A model generated the notes under the pieces. The model saw nothing but the letters and a program-made list of their open reading frames with translations, made no database searches and was not told the origin of the DNA. Below are positions 1-5,832 of a DNA stretch of 6,041 nucleotides, in pieces; position 1 is the first letter of the stretch, and the number at the start of each line of letters is the position of its first letter. The translations under genes were made by a program, and so were the position numbers. The stretch comes from Chloroflexi bacterium CG23_combo_of_CG06-09_8_20_14_all_45_10 (lineage in GTDB: Bacteria > Chloroflexota > Dehalococcoidia > GIF9 > AB-539-J10), in the NCBI GenBank assembly GCA_002772325.1, contig PCSL01000004.1:12085-18125 (forward strand), written 5' to 3'.

Positions 1-501
1 GGCTTGAAACCCATCGGCACCATACCTCACGCTCTCATCATTATTTTGGACAGCACTGCCAAAGCTACTCTCGCCTTTGATAAGCATATGCCTCCTGAAG
101 TGCCACGCATTGCCTTGGTGGATACTTTTGAGGATGAGGTAAGAGAAAGTGTCGCTGTGGCCAAAGCAATGCAGGGAAGGTTACAAGGGGTGAGATTAGA
201 TACTCCCTCGGAAAGAGGTAGGGTCACTGCCGATTTAGTCAAAGAAGTGAGAGCCTGGCTAGACCTCGAGGGATTTAAAGAGGTGAAGATTGTCGTCAGT
301 GGTGGGTTTAACCCAGAGCGCATCCGGCATTTTATCAGCCAAAGGGCACCCGTTGATATCTTCGCTGTTGGCAGCTATATCAGCGATGCCCAACCTATCG
401 ATTTCACCGCAGACCTTCATGAGGTAGAAGGCAAGCCCATCGCCAAAAGAGGCAGAATGCCCGGCATCACCCCCAACCCCAGGCTGAAAAGGGTGATGTA
501 A
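1..501 (+). CDS. pncB: Nicotinate phosphoribosyltransferase, C-terminal part (5' end outside window)
   Basis: The reading frame is open from base 1, so the first ttg at base 4 is internal and the gene starts outside the window. The visible 166 residues carry typical C-terminal motifs of the archaeal-type enzyme: GTIPHALI at the left edge, VPRIALVDTF, the phosphate/substrate loop GVRLDTPSERGR, VSGGFNPERI, FAVGSYISDAQPIDF and AKRGRMPG. Family knowledge: the cytosolic enzyme joins nicotinate to PRPP to give nicotinate mononucleotide, usually with ATP hydrolysis, in the Preiss-Handler branch of NAD salvage. Full-length members of this type are near 390 residues, so over half is missing. The next gene starts 26 bases after the taa stop, so cotranscription is possible, although an ABC exporter has no obvious link to NAD salvage. 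The family call is firm; nicotinate as substrate rests on family membership. Confidence 0.9.
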   Translation, partial: GLKPIGTIPHALIIILDSTAKATLAFDKHMPPEVPRIALVDTFEDEVRESVAVAKAMQGRLQGVRLDTPSERGRVTADLVKEVRAWLDLEGFKEVKIVVSGGFNPERIRHFISQRAPVDIFAVGSYISDAQPIDFTADLHEVEGKPIAKRGRMPGITPNPRLKRVM

Positions 502-527
502 AAAACCGCTGAGAAAAGATCAACAAC

Positions 528-1472
528 ATGGCTGAAGCTGCAATAACGTTGGACAATGTCACCAAAATCCTAGCGGGTCGGCAGATTCTCAAGAATATTA
601 GCTTTGCCGTGGAGCAGGGAGATATATTTGGCTACCTTGGTCCCAACGGAGCAGGCAAGACTACCACCATCAGGGTCATCCTGGGACTTTTTCCACCCAA
701 CTCAGGCAAGGCATTTATTCTAGGCAAGAATGTCGGGTGTGATGATGCCAGAGAAAAGGTTGGCTTTGTTCTCGAGGCTGATGGGCTGTATGACAATATG
801 ACCGCTTACGAAAATCTGGGTTACTATTGCCAGATTTATGGCATGCCCTCAGCTTTGAAAAGCAAAAGAATAGATGAAATGCTGGAGCTAGTGGAACTAA
901 GCGACAGAGCAGGGGATAACGTATCCTCTTATTCCAAGGGAATGAGGCAGAAGCTAGCGCTAGCACGGTCTATGGTTCATGAGCCCGACCTCCTTATCTT
1001 TGATGAGCCCACCGCTGGCGTTGACCCTACAGGTCAGATAGAGGTAAGACAAATCATTCTTAACTTAGCCCAGAGGGGTAAGACCATTTTCCTGAGCTCT
1101 CACAACCTGGATGAAGTGCAGCGAATTTGCAACCGCATTGCTCTAATAGACCAAGGGGAAATAAAGCTCTATGGCGAGCTAGAGAAATTGAGAAGGGATA
1201 TGGGCAGAAGAGAGGTAATCATAGAAACCGGGATAACAACTACGGAAGAAGCCAGGTTACTCGATGGGCTTGTGGCTGAGCTTGAAGCCTTGCCTTATGT
1301 GACAAGCTGCTGCAAGGAAGCTCAAAAACTGCGTCTCCAGCTTGATGGCCGGGGCGATGTCTCTGAAATAGTAGCTATGCTTTCCCAGAAGAGCATAGGT
1401 GTAGAGGAGGTAAGAAAGGGCGAAATATCCCTGGAGGAAATTTACGCCAAGGTGACAAAGGGAGGGGAATGA
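528..1472 (+). CDS. ABC-2 type transporter, ATP-binding subunit
   Basis: This 314-residue protein is the cytoplasmic ATPase of an ABC exporter. Visible motifs in order: Walker A GPNGAGKTT (38-46), Q-loop region GFVLEADGLY (79-88), ABC signature YSKGMRQK (135-142), Walker B LLIFDE (155-160, catalytic E160), D-loop GVDP (164-167) and H-switch H192 in SSHNLDEV. The Q-loop glutamine appears replaced by E83, a variant seen in NatA/CcmA-like multidrug or antibiotic exporters. Residues from about 225 form an accessory C-terminal domain common in this subfamily. ATG 528 gives a normal N-terminus (MAEAAITLDNVTK) but has only a weak purine stretch upstream, so translation may depend partly on the preceding gene. 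The tga stop overlaps the start of the permease gene by four bases, so the two form one exporter. The substrate cannot be read from the sequence. Confidence 0.95.
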   Translation: MAEAAITLDNVTKILAGRQILKNISFAVEQGDIFGYLGPNGAGKTTTIRVILGLFPPNSGKAFILGKNVGCDDAREKVGFVLEADGLYDNMTAYENLGYYCQIYGMPSALKSKRIDEMLELVELSDRAGDNVSSYSKGMRQKLALARSMVHEPDLLIFDEPTAGVDPTGQIEVRQIILNLAQRGKTIFLSSHNLDEVQRICNRIALIDQGEIKLYGELEKLRRDMGRREVIIETGITTTEEARLLDGLVAELEALPYVTSCCKEAQKLRLQLDGRGDVSEIVAMLSQKSIGVEEVRKGEISLEEIYAKVTKGGE

Positions 1473-2221
1473 TGAACCAGATAATGGTGATTGTGAAAAA
1501 GGATTTGAGGGAAACTCTGCGCACCAAGGCTTTTTATGTCAGCATAGCCATGGTTTTATTCTTCATGGTAATGCTGGGCGGCGCAGTTAGAGGACAAATC
1601 AATACCTTAGTAGAGAAGGGTTTATCACCAGCAGAAATAACCTCAGCCGCTCAACCCCTCATGGGCACCACTGTCTTCATGCTTTCTCTCATGTTGATGA
1701 TGCTATTTTGCATGTATATCAACGCCTATACGCTTACCATGGAGAAAGTGAAACGCTCCTTGGAATCTCTGCTGTGCACGCCATTGAGCCTGAGGCAAAT
1801 TTGCCTGGGAAAAAGTTTGGCAGTATTTCTGCCCAGTGTGATTTTGGGGCTGCTATTTGCCTTCGGTGCAATAGTTGGCATAAATCAATTCTTTATAGCT
1901 CCCCAAATAGGGCAGTTTGTCATGCCTGGTGCAGCACCATTAGTAGCAACCCTGGTAGCTGTGCCTCTGATAGTGTTTTTCCTTGTTACTTTAATGATAG
2001 CGCTACAACTCATAATCACCAACATCCGTTGGATTCACGCTGCCCTCATGGGCTTAATATTTGGTGTTGGCTTTGGACTCTCCCCCGTCTTAAGGTTTGG
2101 CTCTGCATCATGGAGCATTGTCTTTATCTCCCTAGGAGTTGCCGCTGTCTTAGCCCTAGTGACAATTTATCTCTCCCGCCTGGTCACCAAGGAACGGATA
2201 GTTTTGAGCAGTAAAGGATAA
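1469..2221 (+). CDS. ABC-2 type transporter, permease subunit
   Basis: This 250-residue protein is the membrane partner of the preceding ATPase. A short cytoplasmic N-terminus (KKDLRETLRTK) is followed by about six hydrophobic segments near residues 21-40, 67-88, 116-138, 157-183, 188-207 and 215-236. Between segments 2 and 3 lies the ABC-2 permease motif around EKVKRSLESLLCTPLSLRQI (93-112), the usual region of contact with the ATPase. The start overlaps the ATPase stop as ATGA, which indicates translational coupling. A purine-rich ggagggg (1461-1467) fits the second ATG at 1472 slightly better than the first at 1469, so the true protein may lack the first Met. At 250 residues it is a short ABC-2 permease without a large extracytoplasmic domain. 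It probably works as a dimer in the inner membrane exporting an unknown compound. Confidence 0.92.
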   Translation: MMNQIMVIVKKDLRETLRTKAFYVSIAMVLFFMVMLGGAVRGQINTLVEKGLSPAEITSAAQPLMGTTVFMLSLMLMMLFCMYINAYTLTMEKVKRSLESLLCTPLSLRQICLGKSLAVFLPSVILGLLFAFGAIVGINQFFIAPQIGQFVMPGAAPLVATLVAVPLIVFFLVTLMIALQLIITNIRWIHAALMGLIFGVGFGLSPVLRFGSASWSIVFISLGVAAVLALVTIYLSRLVTKERIVLSSKG

Positions 2222-2242
2222 AAACAAACGGAGGTGGAAAAA

Positions 2243-2357
2243 ATGAAAATGCTTACTTTTCAACTTGCCGGAAGGGATGTGGAGAGCCAGGTGCTCAAAA
2301 GAGGAAGTCTTGGATGTAGTGAAGAATTTCTTAGCTGAGAAAATTTTAGGAGATTGA
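2243..2357 (+). pseudogene. Short frameshifted reading frame with a strong ribosome binding site
   Basis: An ATG at 2243 follows a good Shine-Dalgarno site (cggaggtgg, 2229-2237), 22 bases after the permease stop. The initial frame reads MKMLTFQLAGRDVESQVLK and then an unconvincing tail ending at tga 2336-2338 (31 residues). After the run of four A at 2297-2300, the +1 frame reads EEVLDVVKNFLAEKILGD and stops at tga 2355-2357. Skipping one A there would give a continuous peptide of about 37 residues with a more protein-like composition. The next gene's ribosome binding site begins seven bases further on. It may be a small gene broken by a frameshift, a sequencing error in the A run, or a short real 31-residue peptide. 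I do not recognise a family. Confidence 0.45.
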
Positions 2358-2363
2358 GGTCAT

Positions 2364-2370
2364 AGGAGGT
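2364..2370 (+). promoter_or_regulatory. Ribosome binding site of the DUF4342 gene
   Basis: The sequence aggaggt matches the anti-Shine-Dalgarno consensus and lies eight bases before the ATG at 2379. This fixes the start of the 82-residue gene and shows bacterial-style initiation. Confidence 0.85.
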
Positions 2371-2378
2371 TAAGAACA

Positions 2379-2627
2379 ATGACAACGGAGAAGTTCACTG
2401 TGGACGGAAGTCAACTGGTTGAGAAGGTCAAGCAGCTAATACATCAAGGGAATGTCAGAAGAGTTCGTTTACTGCATAAAGGTCGTCCTCTGATAGATAT
2501 TCCATTGACGGTGGGCATTCCTGTAGCTGTGGCAACAACCCTGGCAGCTCCAGTATTGGCTGCGCTTGGAGCAATTGCTGCTCTAGTCACTGAATGCACC
2601 ATTGAAGTGGAAAGGCTGGACGAGTAG
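2379..2627 (+). CDS. DUF4342 small protein
   Basis: This 82-residue protein matches the DUF4342 pattern as I remember it: an N-terminal helix (SQLVEKVKQLIHQGNV, 11-26), a basic beta segment (RRVRLLHKG, 27-35), the strand-like LIDIPLTVG (38-46), and a hydrophobic Ala-rich stretch (47-70) ending with TECTIEVERL (71-80). The function of the family is unknown. The hydrophobic stretch could be a membrane-associated helix or a buried core; the sequence does not decide. The start is set by an ideal ribosome binding site. It is the last gene of the plus-strand run that includes the ABC exporter and the frameshifted small frame. A role connected with the exporter is conceivable only from position; no motif supports it. 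Confidence 0.85.
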   Translation: MTTEKFTVDGSQLVEKVKQLIHQGNVRRVRLLHKGRPLIDIPLTVGIPVAVATTLAAPVLAALGAIAALVTECTIEVERLDE

Positions 2628-2669
2628 CAGCAACATACCCCTAAATGACAGAATTCTAGATCTTATGTA

Positions 2670-2718
2670 GGTCTCAGGAAAGAGACCGAGTCGGGAATAT
2701 CCCTCCAAGGCCGGCTCG
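2670..2718. terminator. Hairpin cluster between convergent genes, possible bidirectional terminator
   Basis: Three short stems lie between the DUF4342 stop and the rtcA stop: ggtctc/gagacc (2670-2675 with 2682-2687, loop aggaaa), cgagtcgg/ccggctcg with one wobble (2687-2694 with 2711-2718), and an inner ggga-ata-tccc (2693-2703). Position between converging genes fits a terminator for both strands. Neither side has a clear U-tract, so a standard intrinsic terminator is not shown. Confidence 0.35.
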
Positions 2719-2737
2719 ACGGGCATCCCTATAACCC

Positions 2738-3775
2738 TTACCCCTTAAATCCGATTCCTTCTATCTCTATGAGCTTGCTACTAAGTTTTGTCTTGGCACC
2801 GAGAAATTCCTCAATCAACCATAGGTTTGTCTCTACATGTTCGGTAATCCTAGGAATCGAGTACCTACTAGTTCCATCAGCCAAGCCGGCATAAATTATG
2901 AGTTGGTCTGCTATATACCTATCAACCGCGGCGCCAGTTTTAACATCCTCTACAAAGCTTTGGGCTACATACCTTCCAATGGATTCGGAGCTTCTTCCCG
3001 GCCTTCCCGCTCTATCCGAGCCAATACTGCTACCAGAACTCATCTTAGCATATATCGCCAGGGCAGCACCCTCCTGAAGCGAACTCTCATCGGAAATTTC
3101 TTGGATTTCAGCCTTATAGCCATAAGAGCTTAATACCTTCTGGCATTCATCTGCCATCCGATGGCTCACTTTCCTTCCCTTCAAATGAGAGGAGAGGGCG
3201 ATTCCTTTAATACCGAGAATCTCCCCTTGTTCAGTGAGGCTCAAAGGCTTTAATTTCTTTACCGACTCAACTTCAATTTCTATAATCCCGCCTCCTCGTG
3301 GCACGTAGCCAGGGCGAACTATCTCAAGCTCAGCATGAATTCCCATCTGTTCCAAAATTGGAAGCAAGACAAACTTCATATGATAGGCAGAGGGAGCAAA
3401 ATCCTGGAATAGTCCACCTTCAAGCCTGAATTTAGAAAGCTTTCCCGCAAAGCAAGCTAAAGGCAGAAGAGTTTGTGCCATCATTGTGGTTGACCCTGCT
3501 GTCCCTATATCCCAGTGATACTCCCCTCCTTTAAACCTTTCCTTTGGAGCATAGGTAATCTCCTTAGAGCCCACCGCGGCATTACCCACCGCACCGTGGC
3601 ACATCTCCTGACAGGCCTGTATAACCTTGAGGTGTTGCGCTCTTAATCCCGGTTTCTTCCTCTTCGCCCTGATATTTTCTATCTTTATTTCCTTCCCGAG
3701 CAGGCTAGCCAGGGCCACAGCGTAGCGGACTATAGTTCCGCTTCCTGACTTTGCCCCGCCGTCTATAGTTATCAT
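2738..3775 (-). CDS. rtcA: RNA 3'-terminal phosphate cyclase (RtcA family)
   Basis: This 345-residue protein has the RtcA fold signature. In order: MITIDGGAKSGSGTIVR (1-17), IENIRAKRKKPGLRAQHL (32-49), DIGTAGSTTMMAQTLLPLA (89-107), GGLFQDFAPS (120-129), VRPGYVPRGGG (153-163), RSSESIGRYVAQ (261-272), ADQLIIYAGLADG (289-301) and TEHVETN (311-317). H313 aligns by eye with the catalytic His309 of E. coli RtcA, which forms the covalent AMP intermediate, so activity is likely. Family knowledge: RtcA uses ATP to turn an RNA 3'-phosphate into a 2',3'-cyclic phosphate. Length matches the usual 330-350. The N-terminal GGAKSGSGTIVR differs from the usual GSYGEGGGQILR, so this is a divergent subfamily. 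No rtcB or rtcR is visible. The gene is divergent from the PAC2 pair, and a second rtcA start remnant lies at 5831-5777. The ribosome binding site is weak (aaagga, about 17 bases or more upstream of the ATG). Confidence 0.92.
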   Translation of the reverse strand: MITIDGGAKSGSGTIVRYAVALASLLGKEIKIENIRAKRKKPGLRAQHLKVIQACQEMCHGAVGNAAVGSKEITYAPKERFKGGEYHWDIGTAGSTTMMAQTLLPLACFAGKLSKFRLEGGLFQDFAPSAYHMKFVLLPILEQMGIHAELEIVRPGYVPRGGGIIEIEVESVKKLKPLSLTEQGEILGIKGIALSSHLKGRKVSHRMADECQKVLSSYGYKAEIQEISDESSLQEGAALAIYAKMSSGSSIGSDRAGRPGRSSESIGRYVAQSFVEDVKTGAAVDRYIADQLIIYAGLADGTSRYSIPRITEHVETNLWLIEEFLGAKTKLSSKLIEIEGIGFKG

Positions 3776-3806
3776 ATACTATCGTTCCCCGTCCTTTGAA
3801 TAATCA

Positions 3807-3839
3807 AGTGTAACATTATATCTTTATGAGTGTTATACT
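3807..3839. promoter_or_regulatory. Imperfect inverted repeat upstream of rtcA, possible operator
   Basis: The arms agtgtaacatt (3807-3817) and agtgttatact (3829-3839) are complementary at 9 of 11 positions with an 11-base spacer. The repeat covers the candidate rtcA -10 box and the space upstream of it, where a repressor would be expected. The arms are AT-rich, so chance is possible. Confidence 0.3.
3815..3820 (-). promoter_or_regulatory. rtcA: Candidate -10 box of rtcA
   Basis: The minus strand reads TATAAT at 3820-3815, which predicts a start of transcription near 3808 and a leader of about 33 bases before the rtcA ATG. No good -35 hexamer lies 16-18 bases upstream (ctggag or tggagt). The promoter is either weak or activator dependent. 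Confidence 0.4.
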
Positions 3840-3858
3840 CCAGAATACAATTTACGCC

Positions 3859-3887
3859 TTTAAATAATTAAGGGGAAAATTTATAGT
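3859..3887 (+). promoter_or_regulatory. Candidate promoter of the PAC2 gene pair
   Basis: The plus strand has tttaaa (3859-3864), a 17-base spacer, and tatagt (3882-3887), four and five matches to the -35 and -10 consensus. Transcription would start near 3894 and give a leader of about 165 nt before the first PAC2 gene, containing the hairpins described below. The region is AT-rich, so this is tentative. Confidence 0.35.
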
Positions 3888-3912
3888 ATCTGGCAAAAAT
3901 CTTCGCACATTT

Positions 3913-3975
3913 CCTCTCTTGTAAGGAAAAGAAACTTCATTACATGAGAGGTTAGGTGAGGCTGAAACCATGTAA
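3913..3975 (+). promoter_or_regulatory. Two mutually exclusive hairpins in the PAC2 leader
   Basis: Arm A cctctcttgtaa (3913-3924) pairs with arm B ttacatgagagg (3940-3951) at 11 of 12 positions around a 15-base loop. The same arm B can instead pair downstream: ttacat (3940-3945) with atgtaa (3970-3975) and ggtt (3950-3953) with aacc (3966-3969). Only one form can exist at a time, as in attenuators and riboswitches. I recognise no known riboswitch class, and no U-tract follows. It could instead be part of an intergenic repeat. Confidence 0.4.
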
Positions 3976-3978
3976 ATC

Positions 3979-4015
3979 CCCCCTCCCTCTAACTCCCTTC
4001 CGCCGGGGGAGGGAG
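3979..4015. repeat. GC-rich imperfect palindrome, dispersed intergenic repeat type
   Basis: The arms ctccctc (3983-3989) and gagggag (4009-4015) are perfectly complementary, and an alternative inner stem ctccc/gggag (3993-3997 with 4007-4011) is also possible. On the minus strand it would translate as SPGGRELEGGG, a familiar spurious peptide from palindromic repeats dispersed between genes in many bacterial genomes. Only one copy is in this window. It ends 43 bases before the first PAC2 gene and would fold in its leader. Confidence 0.5.
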
Positions 4016-4058
4016 AATAGTAAAGAATTCTGCAGTTAACTATCAAAAGAGGCAAAGA

Positions 4059-4976
4059 ATGGGAATAAGACTTTTTAAAGAGCCCGAGCTGGAAAAACCT
4101 GACCTGATTTGCGGCTGGCCAGGGATTGGGAATATCGGGCTAATTGCTGTTGATACCTTGAAGGGGGTGCTAAAGGCAGAGGAGCTTGGAGAAATAGAGC
4201 CCTGGGACTTTTTCTACCCCAAGAAGGTCTCCATCAAGAATGGCTTGCTCGAGGGCTTAGAGTTTCCCACCAGCAAATTTTATTATCAGCGGCTGGAAAA
4301 GAGGGACTTAATATTTTTCATTGGAGAAGAACAGCCGACTGAGGGGGAGAGAATGTATGCCACGGGAGAAAAGGCTTACCAGATGGCCAATTTAGTTTTA
4401 GATGTAGCCGAAAGGTTTGGCTGCCAGAGAGTTTATACTTCGGGTGCCTGTGTTTCACCCATTCACCATACTGTGAAACCAAGAGTTGTTTCAGTGGTAA
4501 GTTCTGAGAAGTTAGTAGAGGAGGTAATAAGGTATCAAAATACAATTTTAATAAGCGAAATAGGAGGGAGAGAAGGTGAAGGGGTTATTACTGGATTAAA
4601 TGGTCTTTTGCTGGCAGTGGCTAAGAAGAGGGGGTTGGAAGGTATTTGTCTCATGGGGGAGATACCAGATTGGCTTTCTGGTTCTCCCTTCCCCTATCCC
4701 AAGGCTTCAAAATCAGTGCTCGAGGTTTTTGCTGATATTCTAGGAATTAGGGTTGATTTTGGGTTTCTCGGTAAGATGGTTGCCCAGATAGAAGAGATTG
4801 TTGAGAGGCTCTATGAAGGATTCCCCCCAGAAATAAAGGAGCGATATGATGAAAGAAAATTTGTTGTCCAAGCTAAGCCAAGAGGAATAACTGAAGAGGA
4901 TGCCAAATGGATTAAAGAACATATCGATGAATTTTTTAAGAAAAGGGGGGAACAGGGTGGACAAAGCTCTGTTTGA
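4059..4976 (+). CDS. PAC2 family protein (proteasome assembly chaperone-like), first of a tandem pair
   Basis: This 305-residue protein carries the PAC2 fold pattern: a first strand and loop CGWPGIGNIG (18-27), VDTLKGVLKAEELGEI (31-46), FFIGEEQP (86-93), VYTSGACVSPIHHT (125-138), VITGLNGLLLAVAKKRG (176-192), CLMGEIPDW (197-205) and YPKASKSVLEVFADILG (213-229). A helical tail follows (about 235-260 and 279-296). Family knowledge: eukaryotic PAC1/PAC2 and archaeal homologues assist 20S proteasome assembly, while the role of bacterial members is mostly unknown. The C-terminus (GQSSV) lacks the HbYX motif used to dock on proteasomes. The start ATG has agagg (4048-4052) six bases upstream. The gene overlaps the next PAC2 gene, which suggests the two proteins act together. 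The family call is firm; the cellular role is open. Confidence 0.88.
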   Translation: MGIRLFKEPELEKPDLICGWPGIGNIGLIAVDTLKGVLKAEELGEIEPWDFFYPKKVSIKNGLLEGLEFPTSKFYYQRLEKRDLIFFIGEEQPTEGERMYATGEKAYQMANLVLDVAERFGCQRVYTSGACVSPIHHTVKPRVVSVVSSEKLVEEVIRYQNTILISEIGGREGEGVITGLNGLLLAVAKKRGLEGICLMGEIPDWLSGSPFPYPKASKSVLEVFADILGIRVDFGFLGKMVAQIEEIVERLYEGFPPEIKERYDERKFVVQAKPRGITEEDAKWIKEHIDEFFKKRGEQGGQSSV

Positions 4977-5769
4977 GATCTATCAGTCTCCCCAGCTTCG
5001 AAACCCATCTTTGATTGTCGCTTGGCAAACTCGCGATGTTGGGAAATTGAGCGTTAAGATTATCCACTTTTTGAATGAGAAGCTGGGGGGTCAGAAAATT
5101 GCTGAAATCAAGCCTTCAGGGTTTTTCCCATTAGGAGGAGCGGCGTTCAAAGATAACTTGCTCCGGGTTCCAGAGAGCAAATTCTCTGCTTGCCAGAAAA
5201 GCGACCTTTTAATTTTTCAAAGCGAGGAGCCTAAATACGAATGGTATAATTTTTTAAACGGCCTCTTGGATTTTGCTCAACATTATTGTCATATCAAAGA
5301 GCTATATACCGTTAGTGGAACAGTTTCTCTTACCGCCCATACCGCTCCTCGGAGGATACTGGCGGTTTACAATCAGCCAGAATTTCAAAAAATGCTCCAA
5401 GGCTACGGACTGGAAGACATGACCTGGGAAGGACCACCAGCCATAAGTAGTTACCTTCTGTGGCTAGCCAAAAGGAGAGACATCCCCGGGATAAGCCTTT
5501 GGCCCGAGATACCATTTTACCTCGCTGCCGGAGAAGACCCTGTGGCAACAAAGCTTACCCTTTCTTTTCTAGATAGCAGATTTAGCCTGGGTCTGGATTT
5601 GGGAGAACTTGACTCAGATATCGGAAATCAGAATGAGAAAATAGCCCAGCTAAGAGAGGAAGACGCTGAAATCAATGAATATATCAACCGACTGGAAAGC
5701 GGACTCAGTTTAAACGAAGAAGAGCAGGTGAGATTAGCCCGAGCGGTGTATGAGCTTCTTAAAGAATGA
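4957..5769 (+). CDS. PAC2 family protein, divergent second member of the pair
   Basis: I place the start at GTG 4957 (270 residues), just after the G-rich site gggggg (4945-4950), rather than the in-frame ATG 4900, which lies deeper inside the upstream gene and has no ribosome binding site. The overlap with the first PAC2 gene is then 20 bases. The protein follows the same outline but with degraded motifs: LIVAWQTRDVGKLSVK (19-34) in place of the glycine-rich first loop, FQSEEP (87-92), YTVSGTVSLTAHT (117-129), AISSYLLWLAKRRDIPG (162-178) and LWPEIPFY (181-188). A charged helical tail that could form a coiled coil runs from about 219 to 246. The first gene keeps the consensus loop and this one does not, so a heterodimer with one specialised subunit is plausible, as for PAC1-PAC2. 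It has no HbYX C-terminus (ends ELLKE). The gene ends seven bases before the rtcA remnant. Confidence 0.8.
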   Translation: MDKALFEIYQSPQLRNPSLIVAWQTRDVGKLSVKIIHFLNEKLGGQKIAEIKPSGFFPLGGAAFKDNLLRVPESKFSACQKSDLLIFQSEEPKYEWYNFLNGLLDFAQHYCHIKELYTVSGTVSLTAHTAPRRILAVYNQPEFQKMLQGYGLEDMTWEGPPAISSYLLWLAKRRDIPGISLWPEIPFYLAAGEDPVATKLTLSFLDSRFSLGLDLGELDSDIGNQNEKIAQLREEDAEINEYINRLESGLSLNEEEQVRLARAVYELLKE

Positions 5770-5776
5770 GGCTGAA

Positions 5777-5831
5777 ATAGCGCACTGTAATCCCGCTTTC
5801 CAGATTTTGCCCCGCCATCTATGGTTAGCAT
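5777..5831 (-). pseudogene. Remnant of the 5' end of a second rtcA gene
   Basis: The minus strand begins ATG at 5831 and reads MLTIDGGAKSG, matching the start of the intact RtcA in this window. After one extra A in the run following this, the next frame reads SGITVRY, matching SGTIVRY. Allowing that frameshift, 44 of 54 bases match the intact gene, and seven of the ten differences are synonymous, so this copy evolved under protein-level selection before it broke. Homology stops at about 5777; a stop codon follows within six codons and the second PAC2 gene occupies the rest. It is not a recent duplicate of the intact gene. The one-base frameshift may be real decay or a sequencing error. Confidence 0.75.
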
Positions 5832-5832
5832 G

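Noticed and set aside
1708..2214. Plus-strand open frame of 168 codons inside the permease gene
   Set aside because: It is an out-of-frame shadow of the permease with unnatural Cys/His/Ser-rich composition.
2837..3133. Plus-strand open frame of 98 codons antisense to rtcA
   Set aside because: No recognisable motif and entirely covered by well-conserved rtcA coding sequence.
3852..4055. Minus-strand open frame of 67 codons containing SPGGRELEGGG
   Set aside because: It is the translation of the GC-rich palindromic repeat and the leader hairpins; the rest shows no protein pattern.
5628..5831. Minus-strand open frame of 67 codons starting MLTIDGGAKSG
   Set aside because: Only the first 11 codons are rtcA-like; the rest is antisense to the second PAC2 gene after a frameshift.
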